The translations under genes were made by a program, and so were the position numbers. From positions 16,059,583-16,123,582 of the forward strand of contig CM052359.1 in NCBI GenBank assembly GCA_028551475.1: a stretch of 64,000 nt of DNA, given 5' to 3'. The notes beneath the pieces are model-generated. The model ran no database searches. It had not been told where the DNA came from and saw only the letters and a list, made by a program, of their open reading frames with translations. This DNA is from Casuarina equisetifolia (lineage: Eukaryota; Streptophyta; Magnoliopsida; Fagales; Casuarinaceae). Shown here piece by piece: positions 55,742 through 64,000 of the stretch; position 1 is the stretch's first letter, and every line of letters starts with the position of its first letter.

Positions 55742-57014
55742 TGTTTGGTGAATTTTATATGCAAGTGAACATGTCGAACAAGTAATATAATGATAAGAAA
55801 GATATCGTCCCACAGAGATTGGTGATTACTAGACCAACTAATTACTAACGGTGAATAACTCCTAGAATTTATCTAGCAAACCAAATTGATGGATGATAGA
55901 TTAACTAACTAAGTCTAAGAAAACTTAATAAAAGAAATATGTTAGAGCATATGACTTCACCATAATTACTAGGTACTAATATTGATTATTTATGCTTGCA
56001 AAAGAGATAATATCTATGTGATGGCAGAATTTCCTAATTTATTTACTATCCTATGTCTAGATATAGCAAACCTACTTAGTTCATTAATTCACTATATCTC
56101 TATATGTGAATTGAAACAAACCAAATGCATTAGGATCTATGAATATTCTCAGTTTACACCGAAAGCCACACAAACAATATAGTATATGTTTATCCATATT
56201 TAATCTATGGTTACATATTACAAGAAGCAACTGCATGCTATTTCCTGTCGGTCTTTAACATACAAATCAACTCATCTAAGTGGTAGCTAATCACCTAAAA
56301 GCATTAAACTCCGTAATATGTAACTTCACATAAATAAAATATCTTGCAAAACATAATAATCATAAGATTCATACCATCATAATTGGTTACATCATAGCTC
56401 TAACAAAAATAAACTAAAACATAAAGAAATAATAAGGAAGAATGGTAATAAGAAATAAAGAAGGCATCTTGAATCCAAGAACAAGAAGTCTGTCACCCTT
56501 TTTGTCTTCTCTTCAAGAAAACCTTGAATTCTTGGCCTCTCTCTTGAGTTGTGCTCAATTTCCTCCTCTCCCCTTCTTTTGCCTCTTCTCTTCTCTTAAA
56601 TAGGGTTTAGGTTTAGACCTATTCTTATCCTAGTAGAATTGGGTCTTAGAGATCTAAAACAATTGGGTTTTGAACTCTTAATTTAATTAAGTTTTGAACT
56701 CCTAATTTAATTAGGCTTTGAACTCCTAATATGATTAGGTTTTCTAATTATTTAGAAAACCCAATAACAATAAAATCTAATAACAATCATTCAAAGCCCA
56801 AGCCCATCTTGACTCTCTTGATCATGATATTACGATTTTGCCACACAATAAGTATCAGGCTCTCCATGTTCATCTCTTTTCTCCTTGGCTTCTTGTTCTA
56901 CATAAACAAGATAAATTTAGGTAAATAAAGAGGAGTTCAAATGTTTTCTCACAATTATTAAAGTTATTTATTGCCTAAAATAGGTAAAATAACTCTATAA
57001 AAATAGAGTTATCA
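55742..57014 (-). mobile_element. Athila-type solo LTR (short class, 1273 bp), target duplication TGTGC
   Basis: Plus strand TGTTTGGTG...AGAGTTATCA with TGTGC on both sides (55737-55741, 57015-57019). Very similar to 3774-5025, including the frame at 55982-56182, which matches 4014-4205. It splits the LINE between RT and its thumb/connection region. Confidence 0.95.
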
Positions 57015-57893
57015 TGTGCTAAAGCATGCATCCCTATAGATGGAGGTGGGTTAGGAATAAGAGATATGATCATGGTCATAGAGAGCCTTCTGGTGAAAAT
57101 GGCTTGGAATTATGTTAAAAGAGATTCCTTGTAGGCATAATTTACATGAAGTATGGAAATCCAATGGAAGTTTGTCATCAACTAGGAACTATTAGACCTT
57201 TACATTGCTAAGGAGCTATTAAAGCTTGCATTTCTATTGTTTTGTAGCATAACAGGTAAGTGATTAAAAATGGTGATCAATCTTTTTGGACAGACAAATG
57301 GCTAGATGAGATTCTATGGTATCCATCATGTGATGACAACCAAAGGAGCATTTGTGAAGCATTGGAGGATTCAAAGTTTCTAGAAGCTACTTTATCCCCA
57401 TAGTAATTAAAGCAAGCTTGTCAAATAACATTCACTAATGATCTAGATAGAATGACATTTAAATTAACTTCTAATGGAGTATTCTTTATGGCATCAGAGT
57501 ATGAAAGCAAAAGATTACATGGTGAGAAGAAAACCTAGAGTAAGTTTATATGAAATAAGTATCCATCAATAAATATTGGTTTTTTCATATGAAAGTGATG
57601 CATAATAGATTTCCAATTGATGATAGAGTTTGAGGAAAAGGCTTCTTTTTTGCTTCAAGATGTCTTTGTTGTTTTACATTGAATTGCAAGACCTTAGATC
57701 ATCTATTTTGTCAAAGAGAGTTGGAAATAGGATTATGGAACTACTTTTGTCATATTTTGAAGATGTCAGTTAGACGTGATTTGATATTGAATTTGGTTGA
57801 ACATCAAGAAGTTGGTACCTTTTCACAAGGAAGAATCTCATTGGCTTTAATTAGCTACTTAATTTTGTGTGGTGAATTTGGCAAGCTAGGAAT
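57015..57893 (+). pseudogene. Large LINE: RT C-terminus and zf-RVT domain
   Basis: CAKACIPIDGGGLGIRDM at the start matches the C-x-P-K-x-x-G-G-L-G-I-R block after LINE RT. FCSITGK, W...D.W-like remnants follow. The zinc-finger domain reads VMHNRFPIDDRV, then CLCCFTLNCKTLDHLFCQRE near 57665-57725. The frame 57679-57933 crosses into the next LTR and so is not a gene. Cut at 57893 by a Copia solo LTR. Confidence 0.75.
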
Positions 57894-59413
57894 TGTAAGT
57901 TTTATAGCTATCCAAGAAGGGGGGTTGAATTAGATATTTAGGTTTTATCTTGTTTTTATAATTTTTTAACTATTCATGCATGATTGTTAGTTAACACAGT
58001 CATATCAGAGCATATAATCAAGAATTAAAAATAAGATAGTCAGGCTTAAAGAATTACATAGTGGTTCGACATTTTTCACCTATTTCTACCCTCTTCTCCT
58101 TCAACTTAAACCAAGTTGAAGTCTACTTTACTTCAAGCTAGGAAAAATCTTCTCCTACACTTCATAACTCCTTAACAAGGAGTTATTTCAATTCTCGATT
58201 ACAAGGTTTAGGTTAATAAAACCTTAGTACATCAAGCTAATCCTCAAATATATAATACGAGTGAGGAATTAAGCTTATTAGAGAGCTAATTAAACATATG
58301 TAAAATCAATTCAAGCTCTAATCACAAAATCCCTAATTTTCACATAGCTAGGTTTTTGGATTTACAAAGATCTTTATGTGCAAATGATATTTTGAAGTAA
58401 TGTAGCACATACAAAGATCAATCTATTAGTTAATATTCACAGGATAATGGATTTAAAGGAATATAACCGAAGATTCTTTCTTTCTCCAAGGATTGAAGAA
58501 CATGGCAATGAGAGCAAATGATTTAAAGCTTTAATCTCTTTTAATCAAATCAGCAATATATCGTTCAGCAAGCACCAAACATTCACCCAAAGCTCCCTTT
58601 ATAGCAAATTATCAAATCTTGAACACTTTAAGGTTTTGGTTCAAACTTGTTTGATATTCTACTGTTGAGACTTGATAGAAGCGACATGATACAGCTATAG
58701 AGATGACAATTTTTGCAACAGAAAGCCATTCTGACACATCCATCACTTCATTCTTCTTCCCGTTGGAGAGTCAGCAGTCGAGAGAAAAGGGGGAGGATAA
58801 CTTTGATCAGATATGTGGCTTAGGGCTTCGTTCTGTTCGACATAAGAGCTTAGTCTCTTATCAAAGTGAAACGGCCACGTTTCACTTAAGTGAAATATGC
58901 TTGTTCTAAGCTCTACAGGCCTGATCTTCACGGGCCTGCTTCATATGGGTCCAGTAGTTAATCAGTCTAGCAATGATTTAATAAATAGTCAGTCCAGCAA
59001 CAGTCCAATAGATACTCAGTCCAGCCGTAGTTCAATAGATAATTGGTTCAGCCATAGTCTAATAAATAATTGGTCCAATAATGATATATTTTCTCTCATA
59101 TTTAAATTGAACAAGTAGCATACCTTTATCCTTCAAAAGTACCTATAAGCACACAATTACCAAGTATCACTTTCTTTTATTATAAGCATTAATACTTTTT
59201 ATTCATTAAATCACACATGAAATAATTCATCTTAACTCCATATGTGATGTTTAATAATGGAATGTAGGAAACTGGCTACTTTATAATATCATTAATTGAT
59301 ATTATAATTTGCATACCTTTTACTTTCTTTGGTATTCAATATATGCACACAAAGTCATATATTCATAAATAAAATTTTTCTCAACAAAATATATAAACAC
59401 ATGATTTTCAACA
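57894..59413 (-). mobile_element. Copia solo LTR, target duplication GGAAT
   Basis: Plus strand TGTAAGTTTTATAGC...GATTTTCAACA, 1520 bp, with GGAAT on both sides (57889-57893, 59414-59418). Same family as the element 4 LTRs, in the same orientation. It retains the length expected without the 486-bp duplication. Confidence 0.95.
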
Positions 59414-60239
59414 GGAATGATGTCACTTTCTTTAATCAAGGATATTTCCTACCAATGATGATAGAGGAAGTGCTTTTAGAGATTCATCATTTTGTGACTT
59501 CTTTTCCAAGTAGTACATTTTCCTCACTAAAAATTGCAAAAGATGACAAGATTTAAATATTCCTATAATTGTTTCACCATTTCACAAGGGTTGTATGGTA
59601 CATTGGTTATGCCTTTCTCCAAGTTCTTTAAAGTTGAACATGAATGGATCATGTAAGGATGAAGCTTGTATGGGAGGAGGTATGGTGTGGGATTGGAAGG
59701 GAAATGTTATTATGGCTTATGCAATAAACTTAGGATGAGAAGATAGTGTAAGAGTAGAGGTTTTGGCTTTACTAAAAGGTCTTAAACTATGTCATCATTA
59801 AGGTTTGAATATATTGGAGATTGAAGTTGATTCTCAATTCATGGTTCAATGCAGTAAAGGGGTCTTTTTAGTTCCCTAGAATTTAGAATATGAATTATGC
59901 TAGTGCTTAGTTTATTTACCTTTAAATGTCAAGATATCTCATATATTCCATGAAGACAATTTTCTTGTAAATGGTTTGGCTAACTTTGGACATTTGGTTA
60001 TAGGGCTACACGTTTTGTCTACATTGGGATCACTACCAAGACATTATTGGAAAATAGCATAAGAGGATCAATTGGGTCTAGAACATTATAGGCCTCCTTG
60101 AGGTTCTTAAGTTTTGGAATTTTTAGTTTGTTTTTATTATCTTCATTGTATGGTTCTCTCAAGCATTTTAATGTTTTGTTTAGTGGTTTTTCTACCTAAA
60201 GTTCAAGATGATGTATTAAGGGGCAAGGTTCAATGCCCT
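59414..60239 (+). pseudogene. Large LINE: RNase H domain and 3' end
   Basis: Reads LNMNGSCKDEACMGGGMVWD near 59636-59695, where the first catalytic Asp of the usual L-N-T-D-G-S appears as Asn. Then come VEVLALLKGLKLC, EIEVDSQFMVQ and HIFHEDNFLVNGLANFG (59950-60000). This is the plant LINE RNase H (RVT_3) type, as in the relic at 34080-35060. The frame 59329-59556 partly belongs to it. LINE-like sequence is traceable to about 60210; the next Athila element begins at 60240. Confidence 0.75.
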
Positions 60240-61991
60240 TGTTCGGTGAAATTCTACATGCAAGTGTACATGTCGAACAAGTAATATAATGATAAGTACA
60301 GATACCGTCCCACAAAGATTGGTGTTTACTAAACTAATTAATTACTAACGGTGAATAGATCCTAGAGTTTATCTAGCTAATCAAAAATGGTAAAACATGA
60401 ATTTAATAACTAAATTAATCTAAAATTGATAAATGAAATGTGTTAGAGCTTCCGATTTCACCTAATTACTCAATACAAATGTCGATCATTTATGTTTGCA
60501 AGATTAATTCTATTCATGTGATGGCGGAATTTCCTAATTTATTCACTACCCTATGTCTAGGTGTAGCGAACCTACTTAGCTCATTAACCCACTATATTTC
60601 TACATCTGAACTAAATGAACTAAGTGCATTAAGATATGTGAATATTTCAGTTTGCACCTAAAGCCACACAAATCATATGGTATATTTCTATCTATATTAA
60701 TCTATGGTTGCATATTACATGAAGCAACTGCATATCGTCGTCGTTCGAACTCAAATATGCAAATCATATCAATTAAGTGGTAGCTAATCACTTAAATGCA
60801 TTAAGATCAGTAACATGCAACTTCACATTCATAAAATACCTCAAAAAGTACAAACAATCATATCATTCATACATCATAATTAAGTTCCATCTTAGCTCTA
60901 ACACAATAAATTAAAATAACATATTTACACAAACTAAATCAGTGCAAAAACGTGAACAAAATATTCTGGAATTTAAAAACATTAAAGCTGTCACCAAATG
61001 TCTTCAAATCACAAAACAAATTGCACAAATCTGCACATCAGGAAGAGGAGAAGAAGTTGTCTGGAAAACGGGAAGAAAACGAGCAGAGATGCGCCCTCAC
61101 GCGCTTTCGCACGCATTGACACGCTCCGGTGACACGTGCCGCCGTCCGGCCACCACGCGCTGCCGCCGTCCGCCGCCGGTCTTCACAAAAACTTCAGGAA
61201 AGATAGATCGAGACGCCTAGGTTGCAGATCTGTAAAAATATCTAGCAAATCCGCCACAGAAACGCGTAGATCTAGCGGAATGGACAAAGTCGGCGTTCGC
61301 ACTTCTTCGCCGGAAACCGCCGTAAACCGCCACGAAACTGGTACAGAAAGGCTAGAAATCACTTTAGGACTAAAGATCTGCTCTCTCCTCGCCCAAAATC
61401 ACCTAAATGTAGCTGGAAAAGAAGAAAATATGGTCGAAAATGGGTCATCGCCGGAGAAAGCGATGGATGGACGGTTGGCGTTCGCACTTCCATCACGCTC
61501 CTCTCTGAGACCCGCGCTGTCGCACGCGGCCTCTCTTTCTCCGGCGACACCTCTGGTTCTGATCAAAGACTCCGACTCCCTCGGTTTCTTTCTCTCCTAT
61601 TCTCTCTCTGTTCGGTCCTCTTTGTTTGACTTTTCTTCTTTTATGTTGTCATTTCCGTTGCCAACCAAGAACCTATAATAACCTCACAGGTCCCACATGT
61701 TTCTTCATTTGTTTGACTTCCTTTTGCCTGTTCGTGAAGCTCCATCCTTTCTATTCAAGTCCTTTTCTTTCCTCACATGCTTCCACGTTTCCACGTGCAT
61801 AACTTATTTTCTTTTATATTCTTTTTTCATGGTTTTCTACTCCTTTTTCTTCTTTTTCTTCTATTTTGGGTTTACTGCATAAAATAACAAAATATACATA
61901 ATTATCATTAAATACAAATATAATTTAATAAAAACTACATTAAACATTACCTAAAATACTATTAATAACTCTATAAAATATAGAGTTATCA
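60240..61991 (-). repeat. Athila-type LTR (long class, 1752 bp), 3' LTR of the second TR-GAG copy
   Basis: Plus strand TGTTCGGTG...TAGAGTTATCA, followed at once by ATACTCCCAAACTTAA, the complement of the polypurine tract seen at 285-300. Hence this is the 3' LTR of a minus-strand element that continues to the right edge. GC-rich module at about 61060-61580, with CGCC/GCCG runs. Confidence 0.85.
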
Positions 61992-64000
61992 ATACTCCCA
62001 AACTTAACATTTTGCTTGTCCTTGAGCAAAAGCTCTACACAACACATTATAACAACATAAAAAAAAAAAAAATTACACACAAAAAGCACAATAAATTACA
62101 CATAAAAAGCACTAAACAACATATTCTAACACCACCAATCACTCCATAGCATTTTTCAAAACAACAATGCCACACCCCCAAACTTAAAATTTTGCTCGTC
62201 CTCGAGCAAAAGAACAAAACAACTCATATAACCAATCTTTCCATGATATTCTTCCATAATTGTTCAACTTAACAATTCAAAGAAAAATATAACTTTCATC
62301 CAAACATTGCAATTGGTTTATAAGAAAAGATAAACTCTTAACTATGTTAACCACATGTGTGTGTGTGTAAGTCCGCATTTTGTCTCAATTACATGCACTC
62401 CAAATAGATTCACATTAATATACAACCTCTCAAAATCTCTAACCAAACCTCATAAGTTTGCTTTTCATTCCTCTCTCCACTAATGTAGGCCAATCATCTA
62501 ACTAAGAATCAATAGGACTTTTATAAGCTTGTAATGTAAGGTTGGGTTAAGGGTAAGGTGAAAAGTCATTTAAGTTCAATAACCCATGAACACATTACTT
62601 TCTAGGATCTCATTACGACTCTAGCCCTTCTCTACCTTTTTACTTCATGGAGATGATCTTTTCACCACACTTATTCTCATTCTTTCCCGTCCAATAATGC
62701 TTTGACACTATACAAAAGCCATAATCATGTGTGCAACAACATAGCAAAACAAAAATATTTACACATTTAGCCACCTCAATCCTCTCTTATCAATGATATT
62801 CAATAATAATGCTCAAAGATCTCCTTTAGAGAACTATGTGGCTTGAATCTAACAAAAGATAAATCTAGCAAATGCTTTTTTTTTTTTTTGAACAAAATAC
62901 AAATACAAAAGTAACATACTATGCTACACACAATCATTTCAATCAATTTCTTCCCCTACTACATCCTTCCCTTCGACTTCTCTCATGCTTAAATAAACTT
63001 GTATACACCAGAAGTCAATATGTTCATGGGAATAGGACAATAGGACAAATTGATCAAAAGGCTAAGAAATATATGTGCAGGTGTCATTCAACAAAATCAA
63101 GATAAGAACAAGGCTCAGCGGGGTGACTGGGGATAAGTAAATAAGGTTAGCTTGAAAGGCTCAATCGATCCAAAGATGGCCTAAATCATTTTCTTAGTCA
63201 GATGTAACCTAGGATTTCGCCTCAAGAGGAAATCAAGCAAATTCTAAGATTCGGATAAGATTCAAGAAAATCACACACTTCACATGAATGTTCTCTAAAG
63301 ATACACACAATTTCAAGAAAATACAGACTTTTAATGCTCTATGAGTGAATCAACATAATCAGAATCACACTTAACTCATACCACAATTGCAAGTTTGAAC
63401 AAAATCTACATCTCCCAAAGAATCACTAAGAATTCACAATAAATGATTCAATCATAGAAATCATGGTCCAACACAAGAAAAAGATTTTACATAGAAAATA
63501 GACTTTCTAACACAAAACAGAAATTTTTTTTTAACACTAACACTTCAAACAAACACCAAACACTTCCTATACACCTCCAATATACTTCCAACACAACCAC
63601 AACACACAACCTCCAACAAAAACAGCACACTTCCAACAACAATAGCAGCACCCCCAAACTTAAATGAAGCATTCTCTTCAATGATAACAGAAAATAAAGC
63701 AGTAGTAAGGAAGGAACAAGGAAAACTCCCCTGATTGCAGGTAGTCAAAATGGAGTTGTGATGAGCATATGGTGACAGCCTTCTAACCAAACTCCTAACG
63801 AAAGACTTCTAACTAAAAGACCATAAAGTACTTGGGTTGCCTCCCAAGAAGAGCTTGCTTTATAGTTTTCAGCCAAACTATCCTCCACATTGTTCAAGGA
63901 GGATGAAACTCCAGAAGTTTCGGAGACAGTTTGTGTCGTTTGATGGTTGTGCATTCTTCAATCAGCACAATTGTCTCATATATTTCCAGCTTCCTTTTAT
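61992..64000 (-). mobile_element. Second Athila TR-GAG copy, 3' internal part, cut by the right edge
   Basis: Aligns by eye with 285-1980 of the first copy: AACTTAACAATTCAAAG, a GT run (62356-62367), AAGGTTGGG near 62540, AAGGCTCA near 63105, and the gag end (63880-64000 like 1850-1975). It has the same gag-to-3' junction with no pol. An extra copy of the AAACTTAA(C/A)ATTTTGCT block sits at 62177-62195, so the polypurine neighbourhood is duplicated. The frame 63745-63954 (minus) is the gag C-terminus and read-through; the rest of gag lies beyond 64000. Confidence 0.75.

Noticed and set aside
61136-61678. 180-codon frame in the right-hand Athila LTR
   Set aside because: It lies wholly within the LTR GC-rich module and is not conserved as a protein in the other two long LTRs.
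1-64000. CRISPR arrays, bacterial operons, rRNA or tRNA genes
   Set aside because: None seen. The repeats are retrotransposon LTRs, and the tRNA-like motifs are primer-binding sites, not tRNA genes.

Overview
The window looks like nuclear DNA of a flowering plant, probably a eudicot. It is AT-rich and dominated by nested retrotransposons. The only clearly intact gene is a single uninterrupted reading frame on the minus strand (30466-31902) for a bacterial-type tyrosyl-tRNA synthetase with an organelle-targeting leader. A second, unrecognised and frame-broken gene candidate lies at 26639-27537 (minus).

Left block (1-25359): an Athila-lineage (Ty3/gypsy) element on the minus strand that carries gag but no pol (TR-GAG type; 3' LTR cut by the left edge, gag 1869-3518, 5' LTR 3774-5025) has inserted into a minus-strand Copia element (5026-10028). 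Head-to-head with it is a plus-strand Copia element (5' LTR 10035-12841, gag-pol 12903-18800), then a 5'-truncated third Copia element (19745-23590), a minus-strand Copia gag scrap and a further Copia LTR (23962-25359). Athila solo LTRs with perfect 5-bp target duplications (GACAC, ATTTA) interrupt both Copia gag genes.

Middle block (25360-37900): lower-copy-looking DNA with the broken gene candidate, the synthetase gene, a minus-strand LINE relic (34080-35060), a possible small LTR, a minisatellite and an AAT microsatellite.

Right block (37960-60239): one old plus-strand LINE of about 5.7 kb is spread over 22 kb by five insertions. Four have matching 5-bp target duplications (GAAGA, CATTC, TGTGC, GGAAT) and one an almost matching pair (GAACT/GAAGT). 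The LINE's ORF1, endonuclease, reverse transcriptase, zinc-finger and RNase H parts can be followed across the insertions. The largest insertion is a minus-strand Copia element (41744-52067). It holds another Athila solo LTR and a 684-bp, almost perfect inverted repeat of its own LTR (47795-48478 / 49385-50068), the most unusual structure in the window. A second Athila TR-GAG copy (60240-64000) runs off the right edge.

All transposon coding regions carry stops or frameshifts, so none appears able to move on its own. Translations, target duplications and repeat comparisons were made by eye; no alignment or database search was run.
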